From an uncultured Muribaculaceae bacterium (GTDB lineage: Bacteria; Bacteroidota; Bacteroidia; Bacteroidales; Muribaculaceae), in assembly GCA_947176745.1 (NCBI GenBank), contig CAMWRV010000001.1, positions 1-44,219 on the forward strand: a DNA stretch of 44,219 nt, read 5' to 3'. The notes under the pieces were generated by a model. That model was not told the DNA's origin, did no database searches, and worked only from the letters and a program-made list of their open reading frames with translations. The translations under genes were made by a program, and so were the position numbers. Within the stretch, counting starts at the first letter, position 1. Every line of letters starts with the position of its first letter. Below are positions 1 to 8,210 of the stretch, in pieces.

Positions 1-52
<52 letters not shown>

Positions 53-111
53 ATTCTTCAAAATTTCATTTTGCGTTGCCGCATTTAAACCATACCTCTG
101 CATGATTTTTG

Positions 112-184
<73 letters not shown>

Positions 185-223
185 ATTTTCTTATATCGGG
201 TTGCCTCTCCCGATTTGCGAGTG

Positions 224-255
224 CAAAGTTAATGCAAATTTTTAACTTCTGCAAA
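224..255 (-). promoter_or_regulatory. Bacteroidetes-type promoter for the tRNA-Gly pair
   Basis: On the minus strand there is TTTG (252-255), a 20-base spacer and TAACTTTG (224-231), matching the known Bacteroidetes vegetative consensus TTTG-N19-21-TAnnTTTG. Transcription would begin near 217, about 33 bases before the mature tRNA. Confidence 0.75.
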
Positions 256-306
256 TTTTTCAGCAAAAATATTTCAAATTCCGCTTCAAAATATTCCCGA
301 ATTCTG

Positions 307-1371
307 TCAGCGTGTGGTTGCCGATGTCGTGTCTTCCCATATCCAGGCTTCGCTGAATCGCTGACGGAAATCCTCTTTGGCCATTTCCGAGCGAAGCGCG
401 TCGCGATTGTCGGAGCTGATGGCGGATACACGGCTTTTCGTGCGGCCGTTGACCACCTCAAGGCGGTAGCCCGGAACCACGTTCTGTGCTATGTATCTCT
501 CCGCTTCGGCTGATGTGGCGAATGTGGCCACGATTGCGTAAAACCTCGCCGTTGCCTGTTCTGCCTGCTTTTCAGGTTCGATTGCGGCAAGGGTGTCGGC
601 GGCGGTGGTGTCTCCGCGCTCGTTCACGGCCGACGCTATGCGTGTGGCTGTGTCGCGGATGATCTTCTCGACCGGTACTACCGATGCCTGGTCCTCGCGG
701 GTTCTGTCACCTATCGGGAGTATGAGCGACAATGCGGCGACTGTCGCAATCATCAGACATGCCGCTGTGCGTGCGAACACTTTGTTGACGGCTATGTAAT
801 AGTTGCGGCGCGTATCGAATGTCCTGCCTCCATGATTGCTCGCGCCTGCACGGTTTGAAAGGCTTTCTTTTGCTGCAGATGCCGGCGCAATGTTATTCTT
901 TGCCGAATCTTCCGTCCGGTTTTCTTCCGGCTGAATCTGATTGGCCGCAGTCTTTGCGGAGCGGGGATCGGCTACGCTTCCGTATCCGATTCGCGCGGCC
1001 AGTTGCAACGGTGTCTGGCGGGGCGTGAATGTCACGGTCTCTTCTGTGCGGCGAAGTATTCCGATATGACCGATTGTCACTTCGCCGTCAGTGTCGAGAG
1101 TGTCCGTAAGTTGACGAATGTCGCGTATGAGCATGTCGCGGGCTTCGGTAAACGTCACGCTGCTCTTTCGGGCATATGAGCTGGTCAGAAGTCCGTCGTC
1201 ATGGCTAAGGGCGCTGTTAAAGCGCACCTCGCGTGTCATGGGCAGCCACATGCCTGTCGCCGCGTCGCGTCGGGCGGCGTGGCGCACGTTGATAAACGCG
1301 CCAACTCCGGGCACGACCACGCAGTCATGGCGCAGCAGCAGGTATTCTATATGTAGCGACAGGTTATACAC
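307..1371 (-). CDS. HU/CCDC81-like and SPOR domain membrane protein
   Basis: This 354-residue protein has the layout known from Bacteroidales HU-CCDC81/SPOR proteins. Residues 1-150 form a HU-like fold (LSLHIEYLLLRHDCVVVPG at the start, conserved in this family). An acidic/polar linker follows, then one membrane segment near residue 205 (ACLMIATVAALSLILP), and a C-terminal SPOR-like part (FYAIVATFATSAEAERYI, then a GYRLEVV strand). SPOR domains bind denuded peptidoglycan in the periplasm, so a link between the cell interior and the wall or divisome is inferred. The start codon is GTG, chosen because the family begins with this MYNLSLHIEYLL block and a promoter lies 39 bases upstream. The molecular role is unknown. 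Confidence 0.85.
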   Translation of the reverse strand: MYNLSLHIEYLLLRHDCVVVPGVGAFINVRHAARRDAATGMWLPMTREVRFNSALSHDDGLLTSSYARKSSVTFTEARDMLIRDIRQLTDTLDTDGEVTIGHIGILRRTEETVTFTPRQTPLQLAARIGYGSVADPRSAKTAANQIQPEENRTEDSAKNNIAPASAAKESLSNRAGASNHGGRTFDTRRNYYIAVNKVFARTAACLMIATVAALSLILPIGDRTREDQASVVPVEKIIRDTATRIASAVNERGDTTAADTLAAIEPEKQAEQATARFYAIVATFATSAEAERYIAQNVVPGYRLEVVNGRTKSRVSAISSDNRDALRSEMAKEDFRQRFSEAWIWEDTTSATTR

Positions 1372-1409
1372 GTTCTGATCGGTCCGTTCCGTTTTTGCGA
1401 AATGGAGTG

Positions 1410-1440
1410 CAAAGTTACAAAAATCTTCCGCAATTTACAA
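1410..1440 (-). promoter_or_regulatory. Bacteroidetes-type promoter for the HU/SPOR gene
   Basis: Minus strand: ATTG (TTG at 1438-1440), 20-base spacer, TAACTTTG (1410-1417). The predicted start of transcription is near 1403, giving a leader of about 30 bases before the GTG at 1371. Confidence 0.7.
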
Positions 1441-1547
1441 TTGTCAAAACAGTGAAAATTGACTTTTTATTTTGAAAAATTTTGCTATGATAGTATTGAT
1501 GGTAGCGGCAGTCGCAGCATTGTCGGTCATATGGTGTTTGTCTGCGG

Positions 1548-2405
1548 TCAGTGTTTCTTTGTGCCGACGGCATTACGCGTCAGGAGTTCGTATATCTCAG
1601 GATCGACGCCGAATTCCCGTGCCATCTTCAGATCCTGCTCCATGGCGGAGTTCTGGTATTTGGCCTTGTCGAGCATGGCCCGCATCAGATACATCATTCC
1701 GTCGCGGGGGTATGAGCGTATGCCTTCCGCTATCAGGTCTTCCATCTCCTCGATGCGGCCGTAGAGATGAGCTGTGAGCAGCGTCTTGCCTAAAAGCTGC
1801 GGGTCGGGTTCGAGGGAGTATGCCTCGCGGAAACGGTCTGTCGCTTCTGTTACGTCGCCGCGCGATGCGGCTATGTCACCTTCGGCTTCCGCTACGGCGG
1901 CGTCTTTGCCGAATCTGTCTGTGTATGTCCTGAAGTCTGACAATGCGCCTTCGAAGTCGCCACCCGACGCCCGCAGCAGTCCTCTCATCTTTCTCGGCCA
2001 TTGCAGGGTGGAGTCTGCCTTGAGTGCCTTGTCAAGATCGGCCATGGCTGCGTTTCTCTCTCCTTTTGCAAGATAGACCCGGGCGCGGTTGGTCAGCAGG
2101 ATTGTCGACGATGGGGCGGAGGCAAGGCCGATGTCGAATGCCTCGAGTGCTCCGTCATAGTCTTTCATCTCAGTGCGTGCCGTGCCGAGATTAGACCACA
2201 GCAGGTAGTTCGACTTGTTGGCGGGTTCATGGCGGAGAGCCTTCACGATCACCCGCTCGGCGTCGGCCCAGCGTTCCTGACGGATATACCGGTCGGCTGA
2301 GTCGGCGAGTTCCACATAGGTGGCAGTAAGAGTCTGCGCCCCCGAATGGAGGGCGCAGACAGTCAGGATTGATATGATGATTGTTCTTAATTTCATCTTT
2401 GTCAT
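1548..2405 (-). CDS. Exported tetratricopeptide-repeat protein
   Basis: The N-terminus (MKLRTIIISILTVCALHSGAQ) is a signal peptide, so the protein is probably periplasmic. The rest is helical TPR-type repeat: pairs such as ADAERVIVKALRHEP, GALEAFDIGLASAPS, AAMADLDKALKADS and ATDRFREAYSLEPD each end in the usual turn. No catalytic domain is visible. The ATG at 2405 is chosen because it overlaps the TGA of the upstream dsbD-like gene (TGATG), a translational-coupling arrangement. A GTG at 2408 would add one residue, and an ATG at 2396 is also possible. The coupling suggests it is made together with the DsbD-like reductase, but a shared task is only inferred. Confidence 0.82.
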   Translation of the reverse strand: MTKMKLRTIIISILTVCALHSGAQTLTATYVELADSADRYIRQERWADAERVIVKALRHEPANKSNYLLWSNLGTARTEMKDYDGALEAFDIGLASAPSSTILLTNRARVYLAKGERNAAMADLDKALKADSTLQWPRKMRGLLRASGGDFEGALSDFRTYTDRFGKDAAVAEAEGDIAASRGDVTEATDRFREAYSLEPDPQLLGKTLLTAHLYGRIEEMEDLIAEGIRSYPRDGMMYLMRAMLDKAKYQNSAMEQDLKMAREFGVDPEIYELLTRNAVGTKKH

Positions 2406-4441
2406 CACTTGTTTTTGTAGTTTTCAAGACCTGTCTTGAGGAATTTCTGGAATTTGGGCACATCCTCTTCATACGGGAATGCAAAGTTGAGCGGGCGCGC
2501 GTCGCCGTCGAGTATCACGTAGTAGGGCTGTGCGTTGGCTCCGAACTTTGTGCGCTGCAGGTAGCTCCACTTGTCGCCGTAGGTGCGGAGAGTGCGCTCC
2601 TGGCCATCTTTCTCTTTTACGGTGATCGGCTGGGGCAGAGCCTTCTTGTCGTCTACCATGAGAGTCACCATCACGAAGTCGTTGTCGATCGATGCCTTGA
2701 TCTCGGGGTTGGTGAGCACGGCAGCCTCCATCTTGCGGCAGTTCACGCATCCGTAACCCGAGAAGTCCACGAGCACGGGCTTGCCGAGTTTGGCGCCGAG
2801 TTCCATTCCCTCTTCGAAGTTGTCGACCTGCGCGTGCACGTCGCCGGTGTAGAGGTTGAAGTCCTGAGTGTAGGTCGGGGGCGCGAAAGCGCTGATGCTT
2901 TTGAGCGGAGCACCCCAGAGTCCGGGTATCATGTATACAGCGAAAGAGAGTGAGATCACGGCGAGCATGAAGCGGGTCACGCCGATTTTCTCGAGTTTGT
3001 CGTCGTGGGGAAGCGTGATCTTGCCGAGAAGATACATGCCGAGCAGTGCGAAGATCACTATCCAGAGGGCTATGAACACCTCGCGGTCCATGAGTCTCCA
3101 TCCGTATGCAAGGTCGGCGACAGAGAGGAATTTGAGTGCGAGGGCGAGCTCAAGGAATCCGAGCACGACCTTGACCGTGTTCATCCATCCGCCGCTCTTG
3201 GGTATTGACTTGAGCATGGTGGGGAACATTGCGAAGATCGAGAAGGGGAGCGCGAGGGCTATGGCGAAGCCTGCCATGCCGACGGCGGGAGATATGAAGT
3301 TGCTCGTCGCGGCAGCCTCTACAAGCAGTGTGCCTATGATCGGGCCGGTGCAGCTGAACGATACGAGGCAGAGCGTGAACGCCATGAAGAATATCGACAG
3401 ATAGCCGGTGGTGGTGTCGACCTTCGAGTCCATCTTGTTGCTCCACTTGGAGGGCAGAGTCAGCTCAAAGCCCCCCATGAAGGAGATGGCGAATATGACG
3501 AGCAGGATGAAGAACGCGATGTTGAAACCGGCGCTCGTGGCAAGCTCGTTGAGTGCCGACGCTCCGAAGAGGGCTGTCACTATTAATCCGAGTCCGACAT
3601 AGATCACGATGATCGAGAGTCCGTAGACCATAGCGGTGGTGATCGACTTGCTGCGCGACTTGTTCGACTTCAGGAAGAAGCTTACGGTCATCGGGATCAT
3701 GGGCCAGACGCATGGAGTGACAAGAGCGATGAGGCCGCCGATGAAACCGGCTATGAATATGTACCAGAGGCTGCGTCCCTGCTGGGCGGGATTCTCTTCG
3801 AACGCGCGGATCTCCGCCTCGCAGTTCTCATACCAGTTTCCGGCCTTGACTCCCGACAGGTCGGCTGCGGGTTCCATGAATCCTTCTGCGGCCTGCAGAG
3901 AGTCAGTCATCGCGGCTATGGCATCGGCAGTGCTGTCGGCAGCCTCTTTTTTCTCCTCCTCCAGCTTCTTTGCCTCCTCTTTGAGGGCGTCGGTCACCGG
4001 AGCTGACCCTTTGAAAGTATGAAGTTCGCTGACGCGGTAGCATCCGGAGTCGTTGCAGTATTGTCCGCCGATCTCCGCTTTCACGCTCCAGTTGGCGGCA
4101 GCCGGACGCAGTTTCTGGGTGAATTTCACGGTGCCGGTGTAATAGTGCTCGTCGACCATCAGTATGTCGTCGTATGCTTTTGTGTATGCCTTGTCGGCTT
4201 TCACAGAGCCGTCGGCGGCGCAGCCGTCGAATTTGAAATTGAATGACAGTGGCACACCGCCGCCGTCAGGATTGTCCTGGGCGTACAGGTGGAATCCCGG
4301 GTCGATTACGGCCGTGATCTCAAGCTGCGGGGTCGCCGTGTTGTCACCTGCGACACGGTAGCTCCATGTGACATGTTCCGCTCCCAGTGCGCCGAACACA
4401 CAGCAGAGCAATGTCAGAATCAGAGGTAAGGTGCGTCTCAT
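2405..4441 (-). CDS. dsbD: DsbD-like thiol:disulfide interchange protein
   Basis: DsbD passes electrons from cytoplasmic thioredoxin across the inner membrane to periplasmic thiol proteins. All three expected parts are visible in 678 residues. A signal peptide (about residues 1-20) leads into an N-terminal periplasmic beta domain to about 145, followed by a charged, probably coiled-coil linker (EEAKKLEEEKKEA). The CcdA-like membrane core starts near residue 222 with TPCVWPMIP and later SCTGP, supplying the transmembrane cysteine pair. A C-terminal thioredoxin fold has the redox motif CVNC at 565-568 and a cis-Pro segment (NAQPYYVILD). Bacteroidetes members often replace the E. coli-type CVAC with CVNC. 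No good promoter was found in the 210 bases upstream. Confidence 0.93.
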   Translation of the reverse strand: MRRTLPLILTLLCCVFGALGAEHVTWSYRVAGDNTATPQLEITAVIDPGFHLYAQDNPDGGGVPLSFNFKFDGCAADGSVKADKAYTKAYDDILMVDEHYYTGTVKFTQKLRPAAANWSVKAEIGGQYCNDSGCYRVSELHTFKGSAPVTDALKEEAKKLEEEKKEAADSTADAIAAMTDSLQAAEGFMEPAADLSGVKAGNWYENCEAEIRAFEENPAQQGRSLWYIFIAGFIGGLIALVTPCVWPMIPMTVSFFLKSNKSRSKSITTAMVYGLSIIVIYVGLGLIVTALFGASALNELATSAGFNIAFFILLVIFAISFMGGFELTLPSKWSNKMDSKVDTTTGYLSIFFMAFTLCLVSFSCTGPIIGTLLVEAAATSNFISPAVGMAGFAIALALPFSIFAMFPTMLKSIPKSGGWMNTVKVVLGFLELALALKFLSVADLAYGWRLMDREVFIALWIVIFALLGMYLLGKITLPHDDKLEKIGVTRFMLAVISLSFAVYMIPGLWGAPLKSISAFAPPTYTQDFNLYTGDVHAQVDNFEEGMELGAKLGKPVLVDFSGYGCVNCRKMEAAVLTNPEIKASIDNDFVMVTLMVDDKKALPQPITVKEKDGQERTLRTYGDKWSYLQRTKFGANAQPYYVILDGDARPLNFAFPYEEDVPKFQKFLKTGLENYKNK

Positions 4442-4551
4442 GATAATGGTTGTTTTGTTTTGTTTAAATTGCGTGCTAAGTTAATATCTCGCGGCCAATA
4501 AAACAAGAAAAATGCCCGCTTTATAAAATCTTTATAAATTTTTCTCAAAAT

Positions 4552-4583
4552 TTTGCCCGATTGCGAACTTTTCATTACATTTG
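4552..4583 (+). promoter_or_regulatory. Promoter of the iorAB operon
   Basis: TTTG (4552-4555), 20 bases, TACATTTG (4576-4583) match the Bacteroidetes consensus. Transcription would begin near 4590 with a leader of about 60 bases. No riboswitch-like fold was recognised in that leader. Confidence 0.75.
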
Positions 4584-4651
4584 CGACTGAGTAAGACCCG
4601 ATCGAAGATCGTGTGTCGCTCCCCCCACGGATCTATACCTAATACCATCAT

Positions 4652-6271
4652 ATGAAAACAAAACAACTTCTTCTGGGTGACGAGGCTCTTGCCCTCGGAG
4701 CCATCTATGCCGGACTTTCCGGTGCTTACGCATATCCTGGTACACCTTCTACCGAAATTCTCGAGTACGTGCAGAAGAACCGCCTCGCCCGCGAGCGCGG
4801 CATTCACTCCCACTGGTCGTCTAACGAAAAGACTGCCATGGAGGAGGCTCTCGGCATGTCGTTCTGCGGCAAGCGCGCCATGACCTCGATGAAGCATGTC
4901 GGAATGAACGTGGCGGCAGACCCGTTTGTCAATTCCGCCATGACCGGTGCCAACGGCGGCCTTCTTGTCATCGCGGCCGACGACCCCTCGATGCACTCGT
5001 CGCAGAATGAGCAGGATTCGCGCTTCTATGCCGATTTCGCCATGATCCCGGCTCTTGAACCGTCAAACCAGCAGGAGGCCTACGACATGGCACGTTATGG
5101 CTTCGAGCTTTCAGAGCGTCTCGGCATTCCGGTGCTGACGCGTCTTGTCACCCGTCTGAGCCACTCGCGTGCCGTGGTAGAGACCCACGACGAGCCTTTG
5201 GCTGAAAATGAGATCCATTATCCGGAAAATCCCAAACAGTGGGTGCTCATGCCCGCCATGTCGAAGATCCGCAACCGCCGCCTTATCGCCGATCAGGCTG
5301 AATTCATGAAGGCTTCGGAGAATTCTCCGTTCAATTCCTACACCGAGGCTCCCGACCATCGTCTCGGCATAATCGTCAGCGGTATCGCCTACAATTATCT
5401 GATGGAGGCTTTCGGTGGCGACTGTCCTTTCCCCGTAGTGAAGATCAGCCAGTATCCGCTTCCTATGAACATGCTGCGCCGTCTTTACAATTCATGCGAT
5501 GCCCTTCTTGTCATCGAGGAAGGTCAGCCTTTCATCGAGCAGAAACTTGTCGGTCTCAACGAAAGCGGCAAGAAGATCCACGGACGCTTCTCGGGCGCGG
5601 TGAAGCGCGACGGCGAGCTCAACCCTGACCTCGTTGCAGAGACTGTAGGCAAGGTCATGCCCGATGTTGAGGGCATTATCGACTTCCTCGTTCCCGAGGC
5701 TTCGCAGATTGTGGCGCCGCGCCCGCCGATGCTTTGTCAGGGCTGCGGACACCGCGACGTATACGGCGCGCTCAACGCCGCTCTTGAGTCTTATGAGTCT
5801 CCCAAGGTGTTCGGTGATATAGGCTGCTACACGCTCGGATTCCTCAAACCGTTCAACGCCATCGACACTTGTGTCGACATGGGCGCCTCGATCACTATGG
5901 CCAAAGGCGCGGCTGACGCCGGCCAGCATCCCGCCGTAGCCATAATCGGTGACTCGACTTTCACTCACAGTGGCATGACCGGACTTCTCGACGCAATCAA
6001 CGAGAACAGCAATATTCTGGTCATCATATCCGACAACCTCACCACCGGCATGACCGGAGGTCAGGATTCGCAGGGTACCGGCAAGATCGAGGATATCTGC
6101 CTCGGACTCGGTGCCGCACCCGAGCATGTGCGTACCATCGACTCCCTGCCGAAAAACCACGATCAGATGGTGGCTCTTTTCAAGGAAGAGATCGACTATC
6201 CCGGACTGTCGGTAGTCGTTTCCCGCCGCGAGTGCATCCAGACAGCGCGTCGTCACGCCGCTAAAAAATAA
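4652..6271 (+). CDS. iorA: Indolepyruvate ferredoxin oxidoreductase, alpha subunit
   Basis: IorA with IorB oxidatively decarboxylates aryl-pyruvates (indolepyruvate, phenylpyruvate, hydroxyphenylpyruvate) to aryl-acetyl-CoA, reducing ferredoxin. The 539-residue protein has the N-terminal pyruvate:ferredoxin oxidoreductase-type domain (GDEALALGAIYAG, YPGTPSTEI, HSHWSSNEKTA). The C-terminal thiamine-diphosphate domain has LCQGCGHRDVY, GDIGCYTLG, GDSTFTHSGMTGLLDA and the ISDNLTTGMTGGQDS metal/TPP segment. It ends at VVVSRRECIQTARRHAAKK, before the cysteine-rich two-cluster ferredoxin tail found in archaeal IorA. This shorter form occurs in Bacteroidetes and implies a separate electron carrier. 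It is first in its operon, 18 bases before iorB. Confidence 0.93.
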   Translation: MKTKQLLLGDEALALGAIYAGLSGAYAYPGTPSTEILEYVQKNRLARERGIHSHWSSNEKTAMEEALGMSFCGKRAMTSMKHVGMNVAADPFVNSAMTGANGGLLVIAADDPSMHSSQNEQDSRFYADFAMIPALEPSNQQEAYDMARYGFELSERLGIPVLTRLVTRLSHSRAVVETHDEPLAENEIHYPENPKQWVLMPAMSKIRNRRLIADQAEFMKASENSPFNSYTEAPDHRLGIIVSGIAYNYLMEAFGGDCPFPVVKISQYPLPMNMLRRLYNSCDALLVIEEGQPFIEQKLVGLNESGKKIHGRFSGAVKRDGELNPDLVAETVGKVMPDVEGIIDFLVPEASQIVAPRPPMLCQGCGHRDVYGALNAALESYESPKVFGDIGCYTLGFLKPFNAIDTCVDMGASITMAKGAADAGQHPAVAIIGDSTFTHSGMTGLLDAINENSNILVIISDNLTTGMTGGQDSQGTGKIEDICLGLGAAPEHVRTIDSLPKNHDQMVALFKEEIDYPGLSVVVSRRECIQTARRHAAKK

Positions 6272-6289
6272 CCTAATACCACGATACAC

Positions 6290-6874
6290 ATGAAATCAGA
6301 TATAGTTCTCGCCGGTGTCGGCGGACAAGGCATACTCACCATCGCCACAATTCTCGGAGCCGCCGCGCTCAACGAAAACCTTCATCTAAAACAGGCCGAA
6401 GTCCACGGAATGAGCCAGCGCGGGGGAGACGTGCAGTCCAACCTTCGCCTCAGCTCCGATCCGATTCATTCGGATCTCATTCCTCTCGGTGGCGCCGACC
6501 TGATAGTGTCGCTTGAGCCGATGGAGGCTCTGCGTTATCTCCCGTTCCTTTCGGAACAAGGATGGATCGTGACCAACTCTCTGCCTTTTGTCAACATCGA
6601 CAATTACCCGGAAATGTCGGCTGTCGAGGAGGAACTCGCACGCTGTCCGCGCGTCGTGTCTTTCGACATGGAGGCTCTTGCCAAGGAAGTGGCTTCGGCA
6701 AGAAGTTCCAACCTCGTGCTCCTCGGTGCCGCCTCTCCGTTTATCGACATAGAGCCGGAGAAGATTGAAGAGGCTGTGCGCGCTCTTTTCATTCCGAAGG
6801 GGGAGAAGATCGTCGAGGCGAATATCGCTGCGTTCCGCGCAGGACGCGAACGTGCGCTTGAGATTAAGAAATAA
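6290..6874 (+). CDS. iorB: Indolepyruvate ferredoxin oxidoreductase, beta subunit
   Basis: This 194-residue protein is the gamma-type (POR_N/KorC) subunit that pairs with IorA. It starts with the family block DIVLAGVGGQGILTIATILG, then HGMSQRGGDVQSNLRLS, ending in a helical C-terminus. The family binds CoA or shapes the substrate site in the cytoplasmic complex. Its position directly behind iorA and before an aminotransferase supports a 2-oxoacid oxidation role. Nothing is missing relative to the usual length of about 190 residues. Confidence 0.93.
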   Translation: MKSDIVLAGVGGQGILTIATILGAAALNENLHLKQAEVHGMSQRGGDVQSNLRLSSDPIHSDLIPLGGADLIVSLEPMEALRYLPFLSEQGWIVTNSLPFVNIDNYPEMSAVEEELARCPRVVSFDMEALAKEVASARSSNLVLLGAASPFIDIEPEKIEEAVRALFIPKGEKIVEANIAAFRAGRERALEIKK

Positions 6875-6899
6875 TGTCTCACTTTCACTGTCATTGACC

Positions 6900-8210
6900 A
6901 TGTTTCCGATAGATAAAGAAACGTTCGACGCTGTCGTGAGGCGTCTAATGATAATGGATCTCGGCTCGGCCACGATACGTCAGATATGTACCCTTGCCTG
7001 TGAGATCGAGCGCGAGGCCGGCGAACCGATGGTTCACCTTGAGATCGGCAATCCGGGTCTTGATGCCGAACGCGTGGGTGTCGAGGCTGAGATCCGTGCC
7101 CTCGAAGGGGGAGTGGCCAACAAATATCCTGCAATCCAGGGCATTCCCGAGCTCAAGCAGGCCGGCTCTGAATTCATCAAGGCTTTCCTTGATGTCGACA
7201 TGCCCGGCAAGTGTGTCATACCTACTGTCGGATCAATGCAGGGCAGCTTCACTCTCCAGCTGCTTCTCGCGCAGCGTATCCCCGGCAAAGACAGGATGCT
7301 TTTCATCAATCCCGGCTTCCCCGCGCACATCACACAGGCGAAGGTGCTCGGCATAAAGACTGAGCAGTTCGACATATACCGCTATCGCGGCGAGGCTCTT
7401 GAGGCAAAACTCGAGGAGATTCTGTCGAAGGGCGACATAACCGCGATGCTCTACAGTAATCCCAACAACCCTGCATGGACCAATCTGACCGAGACCGAAC
7501 TTGAGATAATCGGACGTCTTGCCACCAAGTATGACTGCATAGTCCTTGAGGATCTCGCTTACTTCGGCATGGATTTCCGTCAGGATGTGAGCCGCCCGGG
7601 CGAACCACCGTTCGGCGCGACTGTGGCACGTTATACCGACAATTATATCCTGATGCTCTCAGGGTCCAAGATATTCAGCTATGCAGGGCAGCGTATTGCA
7701 CTTGTGTGCATCGGCCCGGAGGTTTACGACCGCCGTTACGACTTCTTCGAGAAGTTCTATGAGATGCCGGCGTTCGGCGACGCATACATCTTCGGTGTGC
7801 TCTACTGCGCCTCTTCAGGTACATCGCATTCGGCTCAGCACGCCATGGCCGCCATGCTTTCGGCCGCGGCACGCGGAGAACTCAAATTCATCGACCATTG
7901 CTCGGAATATGGCCGTCGTGCGGAGATTGTCAAGAAGATTTTTACCGACAACGGCTTCCATATCGTCTACGACATGGACGGCGACTCTCCGATTGCCGAC
8001 GGATTTTTCTTCACGATCGGTTATCCCGGCATGTCGGGCGTCGAGCTCCAGCAGGAACTGATCCGATACGGTGTGTCGTCGATCTCGCTTGTTTCGACCG
8101 GCTCGGAGCAGCCGGGCATACGCGCATGCGTGTCCATGATATCAGATCAGGACTCTTTCGACCGTCTTGAGCGATTCCTTAAGAAATTCAACGAAGACCA
8201 CCGGAAATGA
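6900..8210 (+). CDS. PLP-dependent aminotransferase (class I/II)
   Basis: A fold-type I aminotransferase of 436 residues. Visible are the YSNPNNPAW segment (185-193), the aspartate that contacts the PLP ring nitrogen in VLEDLAYFG (D218), and the PLP-binding lysine in LSGSKIFSYAGQR (K257). It would convert an amino acid to its 2-oxoacid, the substrate for IorAB just upstream. An aromatic amino acid is the likeliest donor, by context only. The ATG at 6900 is used because sequence before it (overlapping the end of iorB) does not look like the family. The gap to iorB is 25 bases, and the end overlaps the next gene by 4 bases (ATGA). Confidence 0.9.
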   Translation: MFPIDKETFDAVVRRLMIMDLGSATIRQICTLACEIEREAGEPMVHLEIGNPGLDAERVGVEAEIRALEGGVANKYPAIQGIPELKQAGSEFIKAFLDVDMPGKCVIPTVGSMQGSFTLQLLLAQRIPGKDRMLFINPGFPAHITQAKVLGIKTEQFDIYRYRGEALEAKLEEILSKGDITAMLYSNPNNPAWTNLTETELEIIGRLATKYDCIVLEDLAYFGMDFRQDVSRPGEPPFGATVARYTDNYILMLSGSKIFSYAGQRIALVCIGPEVYDRRYDFFEKFYEMPAFGDAYIFGVLYCASSGTSHSAQHAMAAMLSAAARGELKFIDHCSEYGRRAEIVKKIFTDNGFHIVYDMDGDSPIADGFFFTIGYPGMSGVELQQELIRYGVSSISLVSTGSEQPGIRACVSMISDQDSFDRLERFLKKFNEDHRK

